Below are positions 42,976-52,266 of a stretch of 64,000 nt of DNA, one piece after another. The DNA is from JAAYFJ01 sp964344295. GTDB taxonomy: Bacteria; Bacillota; Clostridia; Tissierellales; Peptoniphilaceae. The notes under the pieces are model-generated. The model was not told the origin of the DNA, did not search any database, and worked only from the letters and a program-made list of their open reading frames with translations. Position 1 is the stretch's first letter; each line of letters starts with the position of its first letter. Made by a program: the position numbers and the translations under genes. The stretch lies in assembly GCA_964344295.1 (NCBI GenBank), contig CAYFMR010000006.1, positions 1 through 64,000 of the forward strand, in the 5' to 3' direction.

Positions 42976-45372
42976 TTACTTCGACTCATCCCACTGGTTC
43001 ACTTTGGCGGGATGAATGCACCAAATGTCATTGGCGTAGTCTTGGATGGTGCGGTCGCTGGAGAATCGCCCCACCGAAGCCAGGTTCAACAGACATTTTC
43101 TCGCCCAGCCCAATTCATCGCGATACGCCCTTTCCACATCCTTTTGGGCTTCCAAATAGGCACGGAAATCGTGTAAGACAAAGTAGGTGTCTGGATGTTC
43201 CCCATTACCATTAATCAGGGAGTTGTAGATATCTAACAGCATAAAGGAGTGGTTATCGTTTAACTCCGAGCTCATCAATAGATCCAGAGCGTCGTGAATG
43301 ATGGGGTCTTCCCGGTAAATGGCCATGGGATCGTAGTGATCTCGTAAGGTGTCTAATTCTTCCACCGTGGCTCCGAAGATAAAGTTGTTTTCCCGGCCCG
43401 CCGCTTCGACGATTTCCACGTTGGCGCCGTCATAAGTACCCAAGGTGGGGGTCGCATTGAGCATGAATTTCATATTACCCGTCCCGGACGCTTCTTTGCC
43501 CGCTGTGGAAATTTGCTCACTTACGTCGGCGGCGCTAAAGAGTTTTTCCGCATAGCTGACACAATAATTTTCCACAAAGACCACTTTCAGTTTGCCTGCC
43601 ACCGCCGGATCGTTGTTGATGAGGTGAGCCAGTTCATTAATCAGTTTGATGATGGCCTTGGCGCGAAAATAACCCGGTGCCGCCTTGCCTCCGAAAATGA
43701 AGGTGCGAGGATACATATCAAACTGGGGATCCGATTTTAGTCGTTGGTAGAGGTAGATGATGTGTAAGGCATTTAACAGTTGTCTCTTGTATTCGTGGAT
43801 ACGCTTGATCTGAACATCAAAGATGGAGTTAGGGTCCACTTCCACCCCTTCTTTTTCTTTTATGTAGGTCGCCAGTTTTTGCTTGTTATCCTGTTTTATG
43901 GCGATGAGGCGACGAAGGACGGCTTCGTCGTCGGCGAATGCGCGCAAACCTTCTAAGCGATCTAGGTCGGTGATCCACTTGTCATCTCCCAGTAACTCCG
44001 TAATCATCGCGGCCAAAGGACGATTGGCATACACGAGCCACCGTCTCGGCGTGATGCCGTTGGTCTTGTTTTGGAACTTTTCAGGAAACAGCTCATACCA
44101 GTCTTTTAAGACATCGTGTTTTAAAATTTCCGTGTGCAACCAAGCCACGCCGTTGACCGCATGACTCATGGCAATGCCCAAGTGGGCCATGTGAATGGTA
44201 TCATCTTTGACAATTTTCATGCGGTCGATATACCCCTCATCATAGCCCCTGCGGCGCAGTTCACTGATCAGGTAATGGTCGATCATGCGAATGATTTCGA
44301 AGTTGCGTGGGCAAACTTCTTGCACGATATCCACACTCCAGGTCTCCATTGCCTCTTGCAAAATAGTGTGGTTCGTATAGGAAAACACCTGTTGGGCAAT
44401 TTCCATGCAGTAATCCCAGCGGTAGCGTGCCTCATCGTACAGAAGGCGGATCAGTTCCGGAATGGCAATGACCGGATGCGTGTCGTTTAATTGAATGCGG
44501 ATGGTTTCCGCTAAGCCCTCGTAGGAACCGTGGACTTCTTTATGGCGTTTGAGGATGTCCTTAATGGAGGCGGAGGTAAAGAAATATTGCTGCATAAATC
44601 GCAGGAGCTTCCCCTTGTCATCATGGTCGTTGGGATAGAGTACTCGAGTGATGTCCTCCGCTCGGTTTTTCGCCGCCACTGCTTCGTCAAATTGGTAGTT
44701 GTTAAATTTTTGGAAGTCGAAGTCGTCAATGGCCTCTGCCTGCCACAGACGTAAGGTATTCACATTGTCGGTGCCGTATCCCACAATGGGCATATCATAG
44801 GGTACCGCCTTGACGGCGAAATCACGAAACTCTACCACTTGGGATTCACTTTCCCGGCGAATGGACCAAGGGTCTCCAAAGCGGGTCCAATTATCTCCCG
44901 TTTCAAACTGAAAGCCGTCGACAAACTGTTGCTTGAAAAGCCCCTCTTTATAGCGAACGCCATAGCCAGTAACAGGTAGATTCAGCGTGGCGGCACTTTC
45001 CATAAAGCAAGCTGCCAATCGTCCGAGACCACCGTTACCCAGCCCTGCGTCTTCTTCCCATTCCTCCAAGAGGTTTAGATTGGCGCCCATCTCGTCTAAC
45101 AGTTCTTCTACCTCATCGTAGATGGCTAGGTTGATCAGATTGTTGCCCAAGGAGCGGCCTACCAAGAATTCTGCACTTAAATAATATGCCTGGCGCCCTT
45201 TTTGATACTTTTCTCTCGTCATCGCCCACGGTGCTGCCGCAAAGCTCATCACCGCTCGAGACACGGCCAGGTACTTTTCCAAGTCGGAAGCGTTGTCCCA
45301 GTTGGTGCCAAAGTCCAGCCGTAACGACATGTCCAGGTACTGCACAAATTTCTCTTTACTAAACGTTCGCAT
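42976..45372 (-). CDS. glgP: Glycogen/alpha-glucan phosphorylase
   Basis: 798 residues, typical length. It releases glucose 1-phosphate from alpha-1,4-glucans. AYYLSAEFLVGRSLGNNLIN near the N terminus, GLGNGGLGRLAACFMES, VQIKRIHEYKRQLLN and the PLP-lysine motif EASGTGNMKFMLNATPTLG near residue 650 are classical. ATG 45372 follows AAAGGAG; the in-frame start at 45411 would overlap comEA. No glycogen synthesis genes are in the window, so its glucan source is encoded elsewhere. It follows comEA by 14 bp. Confidence 0.97.
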   Translation of the reverse strand: MRTFSKEKFVQYLDMSLRLDFGTNWDNASDLEKYLAVSRAVMSFAAAPWAMTREKYQKGRQAYYLSAEFLVGRSLGNNLINLAIYDEVEELLDEMGANLNLLEEWEEDAGLGNGGLGRLAACFMESAATLNLPVTGYGVRYKEGLFKQQFVDGFQFETGDNWTRFGDPWSIRRESESQVVEFRDFAVKAVPYDMPIVGYGTDNVNTLRLWQAEAIDDFDFQKFNNYQFDEAVAAKNRAEDITRVLYPNDHDDKGKLLRFMQQYFFTSASIKDILKRHKEVHGSYEGLAETIRIQLNDTHPVIAIPELIRLLYDEARYRWDYCMEIAQQVFSYTNHTILQEAMETWSVDIVQEVCPRNFEIIRMIDHYLISELRRRGYDEGYIDRMKIVKDDTIHMAHLGIAMSHAVNGVAWLHTEILKHDVLKDWYELFPEKFQNKTNGITPRRWLVYANRPLAAMITELLGDDKWITDLDRLEGLRAFADDEAVLRRLIAIKQDNKQKLATYIKEKEGVEVDPNSIFDVQIKRIHEYKRQLLNALHIIYLYQRLKSDPQFDMYPRTFIFGGKAAPGYFRAKAIIKLINELAHLINNDPAVAGKLKVVFVENYCVSYAEKLFSAADVSEQISTAGKEASGTGNMKFMLNATPTLGTYDGANVEIVEAAGRENNFIFGATVEELDTLRDHYDPMAIYREDPIIHDALDLLMSSELNDNHSFMLLDIYNSLINGNGEHPDTYFVLHDFRAYLEAQKDVERAYRDELGWARKCLLNLASVGRFSSDRTIQDYANDIWCIHPAKVNQWDESK

Positions 45373-45386
45373 AGCTACTCCTTTCG

Positions 45387-45911
45387 CTAATACTGAATCA
45401 AGCCATCCCAAGCTTCCACAGTTTTTTCTCCGATGCCCGGTATGGACAACAGGTCTTCCGGACCGCGGATGGGCGTCTGTTCTCTGTATTTGATAATGGC
45501 CTTCGCTCTCGTGGGGCCCACTCCAGGCAGCTCACACAGTTCTTGTTCACTCGCCAAGTTAATGGCAATGAGTGAGGTGGCGGATTCCGCCCCTGCCTCT
45601 CCTTTAATCGGCACATAAACTTTTTCCTGATCTTCTAAAATCCTCGCCAAGTTTAGCCCCGAGGTGTCCGCCTCCGGTAGCAGCCCGCCGGCTTTGGCTA
45701 TGGCCTCCTCCGTCCTGGCACCGGCTTCAAGCACGACCAGTCCCGGAGCACCCACTGCGCCATCGACGTGCACAGTCACTGTCGCCATTTCCACGGTGTC
45801 ACGGTCCTCTGAATGCACCACTGTCACCGGTTCATGCTTCTCCGGCGTCAGGGCCATTTTGCCAATCAGCACCAAACAGATCAGCAGGATAACGGTCAAA
45901 GCCTTTCTCAT
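45387..45911 (-). CDS. comEA: ComEA-type DNA-binding competence protein
   Basis: 174 residues: N-terminal membrane anchor (about 3-20), an SLBB domain (about 45-100, with VHVDGAVGAPGLVVLEAG) and a C-terminal helix-hairpin-helix pair with INLASEQELCELPGVGPTRA and LLSIPGIGEKTV. ComEA binds double-stranded DNA outside the membrane during transformation. With comF at 20473 this supports a competence system, although other com genes are not in the window. ATG 45911 follows AAAGGAGG. It is divergent from the degenerate DD-peptidase gene. Confidence 0.93.
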   Translation of the reverse strand: MRKALTVILLICLVLIGKMALTPEKHEPVTVVHSEDRDTVEMATVTVHVDGAVGAPGLVVLEAGARTEEAIAKAGGLLPEADTSGLNLARILEDQEKVYVPIKGEAGAESATSLIAINLASEQELCELPGVGPTRAKAIIKYREQTPIRGPEDLLSIPGIGEKTVEAWDGLIQY

Positions 45912-45975
45912 AGGTCCTCCTTTCAGTGACAAACTACCTCGCTTTTGCTATAATTTAAAAAAGGAGGTGCCTTTT

Positions 45976-47316
45976 GTGAAACGATTGAAGCTGGTGCTTC
46001 TCGCACTCTGTATTATTATAACAAACTTGCCCTTGACTTCCTATGCTCAAGACCTAGAAATTACCTCAAAATCTGTGGTCCTCATGGCCCCTATGTCCAA
46101 GCGTATCTTAGACTCCGCCTACGCCAATGAGCCCATTTATCCCGGCTCCACCACCATGCTCTTAACCGCTTTGGTCGCCGTGGATCACGTGAGCCTAGAC
46201 GAGATGGTCACCGTGACGGCGGAGGCCAAAGAGCTGGGTATGGGGGCCGGCTATGCCTTTGCCGAAGGGGAGCGTCTCTCTGTGGAAGACCTCATCGCCG
46301 CCATGCTCTTGGAATCTTCGGCTGATGCCGCCTTTGCCTTAGCCTATCACATCGGCGAGACCTTGGGAGGCTTTAGCCAGCTCATGAACGATAAGGCCAA
46401 GGAACTGGGCATGACTCATTCTAAGTTTATCAACCCCTCGGGACTCCACGATCCGGAGCATGTCACGACCGCCTATGATATGGCCCTGCTGACGTCGGAG
46501 GTCTTGCGCAGCAAGATTTTGAGCACCATCCTCACCGCTTCGGAATACACCATCGCCCCCACCAATGCTCATGGTAACTCCCAAAAGCTCGTACAGCGTT
46601 GCCAACTCGTCACCGGCACGGATCATCTCTACGTCTGGGGCGAAGAACGGCCCATTGCCTATCCCGGCATTCTCACTGCCAAAGTGGCCCAGCAGGAATT
46701 TGCCGGTACCTGCCTTGTCGCCGCTGCCAAGAAAAATGACGTGACCTTGGTGGCAACGGTCTTTGGTGGCGATGGCATCAACGCTTACAAAGACATCCAC
46801 CAACTTTTCGACTATGGCTTTGAACGTTTTAAAATTGCTCACGTTCTCTCGAAGGACGAGTTTGCCGGCAACTTCACCATCACCGGTGCCAAGGAAGACG
46901 TGGTTCCCGCCATTGTCGGCGAAGACTTTTCCCTTCCCGTCTTAGACGGCCAAGGCTTTCAGATTGAAAAGACAACACGGGAGCGCGTGGTGGAACTGCC
47001 CTTGAAAGCGGGGGATCCCATCGCCGATATGGACATTCGCCTCAATGGGGAGCTGGTAGGGACCGTCCCACTGTTTGCCACCATTGATGTCCATGAGCAA
47101 ACTGGTCTCCGCCTTCTACCTGTATTGAAAAAAATCATCCTGCCTCTGATCATCGCACTGTTCGTCTTGTTCTTCATCATGCTGCTGATCCGTCGTCGCA
47201 ATATGCGCAAAAAGATTCGCCGCCAACAGCGGCTCCGCCAAAAAAGACTCGAGCGAGAGCGCCAAGCAGGCTCCTACCAACATGACCATCCGCCATTCCC
47301 TCGCAAACACCGATAA
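45976..47316 (+). CDS. Degenerate D-Ala-D-Ala carboxypeptidase homologue (peptidase S11 fold, predicted inactive)
   Basis: 446 residues from GTG 45976 (AAAGGAGG upstream): signal peptide (about 1-24), a peptidase S11 domain, a DacC-type C-terminal domain (about 280-375), a membrane helix (about 388-410) and a very basic tail (RRRNMRKKIRRQQRLRQKRL). The overall sequence follows DacF, but the catalytic motifs do not: SxxK is STTM (S58-M61, lysine lost), SxN is SSA (114-116) and KTG is KVA (236-238). It is therefore expected to bind rather than cleave, or to be structural. The reading frame is intact, so it is not a decayed pseudogene. It may act with the apparently active enzyme at 3062-4129. 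Confidence 0.85.
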   Translation: MKRLKLVLLALCIIITNLPLTSYAQDLEITSKSVVLMAPMSKRILDSAYANEPIYPGSTTMLLTALVAVDHVSLDEMVTVTAEAKELGMGAGYAFAEGERLSVEDLIAAMLLESSADAAFALAYHIGETLGGFSQLMNDKAKELGMTHSKFINPSGLHDPEHVTTAYDMALLTSEVLRSKILSTILTASEYTIAPTNAHGNSQKLVQRCQLVTGTDHLYVWGEERPIAYPGILTAKVAQQEFAGTCLVAAAKKNDVTLVATVFGGDGINAYKDIHQLFDYGFERFKIAHVLSKDEFAGNFTITGAKEDVVPAIVGEDFSLPVLDGQGFQIEKTTRERVVELPLKAGDPIADMDIRLNGELVGTVPLFATIDVHEQTGLRLLPVLKKIILPLIIALFVLFFIMLLIRRRNMRKKIRRQQRLRQKRLERERQAGSYQHDHPPFPRKHR

Positions 47317-47354
47317 CATCTCTCGTTGCGGCGCTTGCATTCCATGGATATCAT

Positions 47355-47390
47355 AAAGCGACCCCGTCCATAGAGGACGGGGTCGCTTTT
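47355..47390. terminator. Bidirectional terminator between convergent genes
   Basis: 15-bp stem AAAGCGACCCCGTCC / GGACGGGGTCGCTTT with a five-base loop. Confidence 0.9.
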
Positions 47391-47395
47391 CTTAT

Positions 47396-47992
47396 CTAGC
47401 CTAAAATTTTTAAAGTATCCATCAAATTCTTAAATTCCTTGTCCTCGGCCGCCGGTGTGACGATGCCACCAAAGGGCATTTGCGCCAATAGTTTCCATTC
47501 TTTTGGCAAGTGGTGCGTTTTTTGGAGCCATTCTTCCACCAATTCGGTGTAGTGTTGCAGGTTAACGCCTAGACCTTCTGCTTCCAAAGCACTCCACACA
47601 TAATATTGCAACATGCCTGCAGATTGTTGAGCCCAGGGATCAAAGTTGTGTGCATAGCGAGGGAAGTTGTCCTTTAGCGCGTCCACATCCCTTTCGTCAA
47701 TAAAGTATAAAATCGTACCAGCGCCAGCGTGAAATCCTTTGAGTTTTTCTTCTGTCACGACCCATTGTTCCGGCTTTAAGCGAGCTTTCATGACTCCCAT
47801 CAGGTAGTTCCAAAAGTTTTGATGAGCCCCTTCCCACAGAATCACGGCGCGGTTGCTTTGGCTATTAAACGCCGAGGGAATGTGTTTTAGTCCATCGATC
47901 ACGATATTTTCCACCACATCGCGACCGACGTTGATTTGATCATTCATGTCATAAATACTTCTTCGATGTAATAATGCTTCACGATAATTCAT
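47396..47992 (-). CDS. Nitroreductase family oxidoreductase (Hbn1/Frm2-like)
   Basis: 198 residues, FMN-dependent nitroreductase fold of the shorter Frm2/Hbn1 subgroup: LLHRRSIYDMND at the N terminus, HIPSAFNSQSNRAVILW (about 36-52) and LQYYVWSALEAEGLGVNLQHY (about 128-148). The substrate is unknown; relatives respond to fatty acid or redox stress. ATG 47992 follows AAGGAGG; an in-frame start at 48016 lacks one. Convergent with the DD-peptidase homologue. Confidence 0.9.
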   Translation of the reverse strand: MNYREALLHRRSIYDMNDQINVGRDVVENIVIDGLKHIPSAFNSQSNRAVILWEGAHQNFWNYLMGVMKARLKPEQWVVTEEKLKGFHAGAGTILYFIDERDVDALKDNFPRYAHNFDPWAQQSAGMLQYYVWSALEAEGLGVNLQHYTELVEEWLQKTHHLPKEWKLLAQMPFGGIVTPAAEDKEFKNLMDTLKILG

Positions 47993-48061
47993 CCTATCGC
48001 CTCCTTCTCCTGGCAACGCACGACAAGTCGTTGTCAGTTTTCTTGATCCATTCTATTTATG

Positions 48062-49051
48062 CTACAAGGTCACGGTGGGGACATTGCCTCGGGCCAGCGC
48101 CTTCTGGTAGACCCATTGTGCCACCACCAAATCCAATACCGCCGAACCAGTGGTATTAAAGTACGAGATCTCGTCCGACGAACTGCGACCAGTTTCCTCT
48201 CCGGCAATGAGAGCGCCCAATTCATGGGCTGCCTTATCACGCGAGATCAGGCCTTCTTTCAGCGGGATGAGTAAGTCCCCGGATTCTTGTAAGACGCCAT
48301 CGATGGTGTCCACAAAGATTCGATCGGCCCGGCTGATAAGCTCTGCTGGTGTCTCTTGCATCTCGGGCATATAGGAGCCCACGGCGTTAATATGAGTGCC
48401 GGGAGCCACGAGTGCTCCATCGTATACCGGTTTTTTCGACGTGGTGACGGTGGTGATCACATCGGCCTTTCCCACGACCTCATTGGCGTCTTTCACGGCC
48501 TCAATGGTGCCCGTAAAGGCCAGCGCGGTTTTCATTTCTCTCGCAAACGTTTGGGCCCTTTCGATGTCTCGGTCCGCCACATAGACGGTTTCGATGTCAC
48601 GTACCGCCAAGACGGCTTCCAGTTGCGTGGCCGCTTGACCACCGGTGCCGATGAGCAGGAATGTCCTGGCCTCAGGGTTCGCCAAGAGGTCGGTCGCTGC
48701 TCCGGATACGGCTCCCGTACGTAACTGCGTCAGGTAGGTACCGTCGATTAGGCCTTTGATTTGCCCCGTTTCATCGTCTTTTAAAACCATGAGCGCCGGC
48801 GTCACCGGCAAGCCCTTTTCTTGATTTGTGGGAAACACCGAAACCAGCTTCACACCCAGCGCATGAACATCCGGTACATATCCCATCATGTATAAGCTTT
48901 GTCCGCCGTTTTCCACCGGCAAGTTAGCTCGCAAAGGGATCTCGGTCTTGCCTGCCGTATACAATTTGAGCGCCAGTTTATCCTGTTCGATAGCCTCCTT
49001 CATGGGACACACTTCCCGCATGAGGCTTTTGTCAATGATTGCTATGTCCAT
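48062..49051 (-). CDS. Ornithine cyclodeaminase / mu-crystallin family protein
   Basis: 329 residues: substrate-binding N-terminal part (MMGYVPDVHALGVKLVSVFP, DGTYLTQLRTGAVSGAATD) and a Rossmann NAD domain with LLIGTGGQAATQLEAVLAV (about 129-147). The family includes ornithine cyclodeaminase, alanine dehydrogenase and ketimine reductases; which reaction applies is not clear. It starts 11 bp after the gamma-glutamyltransferase stop, so the two are probably one transcript for amino acid handling. Confidence 0.9.
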   Translation of the reverse strand: MDIAIIDKSLMREVCPMKEAIEQDKLALKLYTAGKTEIPLRANLPVENGGQSLYMMGYVPDVHALGVKLVSVFPTNQEKGLPVTPALMVLKDDETGQIKGLIDGTYLTQLRTGAVSGAATDLLANPEARTFLLIGTGGQAATQLEAVLAVRDIETVYVADRDIERAQTFAREMKTALAFTGTIEAVKDANEVVGKADVITTVTTSKKPVYDGALVAPGTHINAVGSYMPEMQETPAELISRADRIFVDTIDGVLQESGDLLIPLKEGLISRDKAAHELGALIAGEETGRSSSDEISYFNTTGSAVLDLVVAQWVYQKALARGNVPTVTL

Positions 49052-49062
49052 CGGTTTCCCTC

Positions 49063-50664
49063 CTAGTAACCCAAGACAGCGCCGTCAGTGCGCTTTTCCG
49101 TACCACCTACGAAGACGCCATCGTCCTGTCGCCAAATGATTTGGCCTCGGCCCATGTGATGCACTTCATCCACATACGTCACATCGTGGCCACGGCGTTT
49201 TAATAGCTCGTAAATCGCCAGCGGGGCCTCCGGTTCCAATTCTACTTCATTGTTACCCGTCCATTGCCAGCGCCAAGCGTCCAACGCCGCTTGAGGGTTT
49301 TCGTCATAGTCCAGCAGGTGTTGGATCACCTGCAGTTGCCCTTGTGGCTGCATAAAGGCCCCCATGACACCGATGGTGGCTTTAGGTTTGCCTTCTTTGG
49401 TGATCATCCCGGGAATAATGGTGTGGTAGGGGCGTACACCGCCTCTGGCAAAATTCACATGCTCAGGGTCCAAGGAGAAATTACAGCCTCGATTGTGCAG
49501 GGCAATGCCCGTACCGGGCACCACAATGCAGGAGCCGAAGTTGGTATAGTTACTTTGGATCCAGGAGACCATCAGTCCCGATGCATCTGCCGCCGTCAAG
49601 TATACCGTACCTGGCGTACGGGGATCACCGGCCACCGGCACCTGGGCTTGATCGGTTATGAGTTCACGTCTGGCTTCGATGTAATCCGGGCTAAGTAAGT
49701 CTTCCGCCTTAATGCGCATATGTTCGGGGTCGGTGATATGGCCCATGGCATCAGCAAAGGCCAATTTGATGGCCTCGATTTGGCGATGGACCGCTATGGC
49801 ATCCCGCTTTGGCTTCGGTTCATCTTTCGCCAATAGGGCCAAGGCCAAAAGCACCGTTAATCCATGGCCATTAGGGGGCATTTCCCACACCTGATAACCA
49901 CGATAGTCCACGGCCAACGGCTCCACCCATTCCGGCTTGTAGGCAGCTAGATCCTCCTCTGTCAGCAGGCCGCCAGTTTCTCGAGCATGGGCGGCGATTT
50001 TTTGAGCCAATTCACCACGGTAGAAGGACTCGCCTTTCGTGGCAACAATGGATTCCAAGGTTCTGGCCATGTCTTCGGACACAAAGACGTCCCCCGCCTC
50101 ATAGGGTTTACCGTCCTTGGTGAAGAGAGCGCGAAATGGTGCAAACAGCGGTTCCTCCATCCACTCTTCTTTTAATTTCCAGTCTTCTTTCCAATTGATC
50201 GCCGCTTGGGGTTCCACCACCATGCCATGGCGAGCATAGTCGATGGCAGGGGCCAATACTTCTGCCAAAGATAAGGAGCCGAAGCGTTCGTGCAAGGCCA
50301 TCCATCCGCCCACCATCCCCGGTACGTTCACCGAGGTCCAACCGTGCAAGGGCATCTCGGTGTAGCCTTGTCGTCGTAAGGCCTCCCCGTCCAACGCTTG
50401 GGGAGCCGGACCGCTCGCGTTTAATCCATACATCTTTTGGCCGTCATGCACGAGTCCAAACGCGTCACCGCCCAGCCCGTTACAGCAAGGCTCCACCACC
50501 GTCAAGGCAGCGGCCATGGCCACCACTGCATCCACAGCATTGCCCCCTTGTTGCAGCATATAAAGTCCGGCCGCCGCCGCTTGGGGATTTCCTGTGGCTA
50601 CCATCCCTCGTTTTGCCATTACGGTGTTGCGACGAGAGGGATAGGGATATGTCAATACGTTCAT
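49063..50664 (-). CDS. Gamma-glutamyltransferase family protein (YwrD-like)
   Basis: 533 residues, Ntn-hydrolase precursor. GGNAVDAVVAMAAALTVVEP and CNGLGGDAFGLVHDG open the large-subunit part; GTVYLTAADASGLMVSWIQS near residue 350 supplies the Thr at which self-cleavage is expected. No signal peptide is visible, so it is likely cytoplasmic and closer to the YwrD-type group than to secreted glutathione-degrading enzymes. ATG 50664 was preferred over GTG 50673 because AGAGGTGG is better spaced to it. It is co-oriented with the ornithine cyclodeaminase homologue. Confidence 0.9.
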   Translation of the reverse strand: MNVLTYPYPSRRNTVMAKRGMVATGNPQAAAAGLYMLQQGGNAVDAVVAMAAALTVVEPCCNGLGGDAFGLVHDGQKMYGLNASGPAPQALDGEALRRQGYTEMPLHGWTSVNVPGMVGGWMALHERFGSLSLAEVLAPAIDYARHGMVVEPQAAINWKEDWKLKEEWMEEPLFAPFRALFTKDGKPYEAGDVFVSEDMARTLESIVATKGESFYRGELAQKIAAHARETGGLLTEEDLAAYKPEWVEPLAVDYRGYQVWEMPPNGHGLTVLLALALLAKDEPKPKRDAIAVHRQIEAIKLAFADAMGHITDPEHMRIKAEDLLSPDYIEARRELITDQAQVPVAGDPRTPGTVYLTAADASGLMVSWIQSNYTNFGSCIVVPGTGIALHNRGCNFSLDPEHVNFARGGVRPYHTIIPGMITKEGKPKATIGVMGAFMQPQGQLQVIQHLLDYDENPQAALDAWRWQWTGNNEVELEPEAPLAIYELLKRRGHDVTYVDEVHHMGRGQIIWRQDDGVFVGGTEKRTDGAVLGY

Positions 50665-50763
50665 CAAATCCACCTCTTTTTTCTAATCCCTTGGTTTATA
50701 CCCGATTATCCGCCAACCCTAACGGTTGATGCTTAAAGCCAGCCCCTATGGCCTTTCTGCCCA

Positions 50764-50792
50764 TAAAAAAGCAGATGCCGCAGCATCTGCTT
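50764..50792 (-). terminator. Terminator of the his operon
   Basis: Ten-bp stem AAGCAGATGC / GCATCTGCTT with loop CGCA, T-run on the minus strand, just after hisK. Confidence 0.88.
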
Positions 50793-50804
50793 GGTATCTT
50801 CTCT

Positions 50805-51623
50805 CTATAAGGGGCACTCTTGCCATTGGCCTCCCATCAACTGCACGTGGGAGGTGTAGCCAGCTTCTTTGGCCCACTCTCGGGCCTCCTTTTGGAAGGT
50901 CACCACGTGGTCCCTGCTATGGGTGTCTCCGGTTATGATAATTTTTCCACCTCGTCTTCGCAAATAGCGCAGGATCTCTTGGGAAGGATATGGTCGATTG
51001 TGGTAGCCCCTGGTCATAGCGCCGGTGTTGATTTCAAAGAGAGCGCCTGTGGGTAACAGGGCTTCTACCGCCTCCTGCCACGCCATGCGGTACCGGCAAT
51101 CCGTTTGGTCTAGCCGTTGTCGCACCCAAGCAAACTTTGTCACCAGGTCTATGTGAGCCACGATGTCCAATTGTGGAAGCTGTGCCACCTCTTGCACATG
51201 GTGATAGTAGTCAGCACACAGGGCATAAAGGTTCCCGCCATAGTGATCATTCACTGCAGCCTCCACGATCTCCGGTGTATTGTCTACGCCGATGTACTCG
51301 CCGTCTTTGACCAATCCATGGACAGCCCCAATGACATAATCGTAGTCGTAACGGGAAAGCGGCGCATCCACATCTTGCTCCAGGCCTAAATAAATTTCCA
51401 TCGTCTCGCCGTAACGCCGGCGTAAACTCAACACGTCCTCGCGGTATGCCGCTTCCGCCTCGTCGCCTTTGAGCGTCCACGAGTCGTCTTGAGGAAAATA
51501 GGCATGAGCGGAAAACCCGATCCCTCGGCACCCGGCATCGAATGCTGCCCGCACCATGGTCTCCGGATCATCCTTGCCATCGCAGTAGGTCGTGTGTAAG
51601 TGTAGGTTTGTATAGGGCCTCAT
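50805..51623 (-). CDS. hisK: Histidinol-phosphatase, PHP family
   Basis: 272 residues, PHP-type phosphatase: NLHLHTTYCDGKDDPETM (first metal site), GIGFSAHAYFPQ, VAHIDLVTKF and ITGDTHSRDHV supply the metal-binding His and Asp residues of the HisK/HisJ class. It removes phosphate from histidinol phosphate. HisB of this operon is dehydratase only, so this enzyme supplies the phosphatase step. Start overlaps hisIE as ATGA; last gene of the operon. Confidence 0.93.
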   Translation of the reverse strand: MRPYTNLHLHTTYCDGKDDPETMVRAAFDAGCRGIGFSAHAYFPQDDSWTLKGDEAEAAYREDVLSLRRRYGETMEIYLGLEQDVDAPLSRYDYDYVIGAVHGLVKDGEYIGVDNTPEIVEAAVNDHYGGNLYALCADYYHHVQEVAQLPQLDIVAHIDLVTKFAWVRQRLDQTDCRYRMAWQEAVEALLPTGALFEINTGAMTRGYHNRPYPSQEILRYLRRRGGKIIITGDTHSRDHVVTFQKEAREWAKEAGYTSHVQLMGGQWQECPL

Positions 51624-52264
51624 GTCATTTTCTCCTGCTTTACCTTATGGTCAATGATATGACGCGAAGCCAGTTCTCGAGCCACCTCCGACGGCTCGAT
51701 GCCCAAGCGGGCCATCAGGACCATCACGTGGTAGTAGAGGTCAGCGATTTCATACACCGTCTCCCGGCGGTCCTCAGCCTTGCCGGCGATGATAACCTCT
51801 GTGGACTCTTCGCCGACTTTCTTCAAGATTTTATCCAACCCCTTGGCAAACAGGTAAGTCGTATAGGAGCCTTCCGGCATGGTTTCCTGCCTATCTTTTA
51901 GGAGACGATAGAGGTTTTCGGCTGCAAAGATTTGAGGTTGCGAGACTGTATAAAGTTCTTGGTAGAAGCAGCTTTCGCGGCCCGTATGGCAGGCGGGGCC
52001 GTCTTTCGTGACGTAGACGGCCAGGGCATCGCCGTCGCAGTCTGCCACGATTTTCTGAATATATTGTACATGGCCGGACGTCTCCCCTTTGCGCCACAGC
52101 GTTTGACGAGAGCGGGAATAAAAGCATGTACGCCCTTCTCGTATGGAGATCGCCAAACTCTCCTCATTCATATAGGCCAGGGTCAGCACCTCACCCGTCA
52201 GCCCATCGATGACCACAGCCGGGATGAGGCCTTGGTTATCAAATCGTAAGTCTGCCATGTCCAT
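51620..52264 (-). CDS. hisIE: Bifunctional phosphoribosyl-AMP cyclohydrolase / phosphoribosyl-ATP pyrophosphatase
   Basis: 214 residues. HisI domain (about 1-112) with LAYMNEESLAIS, SRSRQTLWRKGETSGHVQ and the metal-binding DCDGDALAVYV; HisE domain (about 120-205) with LDKILKKVGEESTEVIIAG and EIADLYYHVMVLM. It carries out steps 2 and 3 of histidine synthesis. ATG 52264 has AGGAGG at seven bases; ATG 52270 would be only one base from it. It starts two bases after hisF. Confidence 0.96.
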   Translation of the reverse strand: MDMADLRFDNQGLIPAVVIDGLTGEVLTLAYMNEESLAISIREGRTCFYSRSRQTLWRKGETSGHVQYIQKIVADCDGDALAVYVTKDGPACHTGRESCFYQELYTVSQPQIFAAENLYRLLKDRQETMPEGSYTTYLFAKGLDKILKKVGEESTEVIIAGKAEDRRETVYEIADLYYHVMVLMARLGIEPSEVARELASRHIIDHKVKQEKMT

Positions 52265-52266
52265 TC

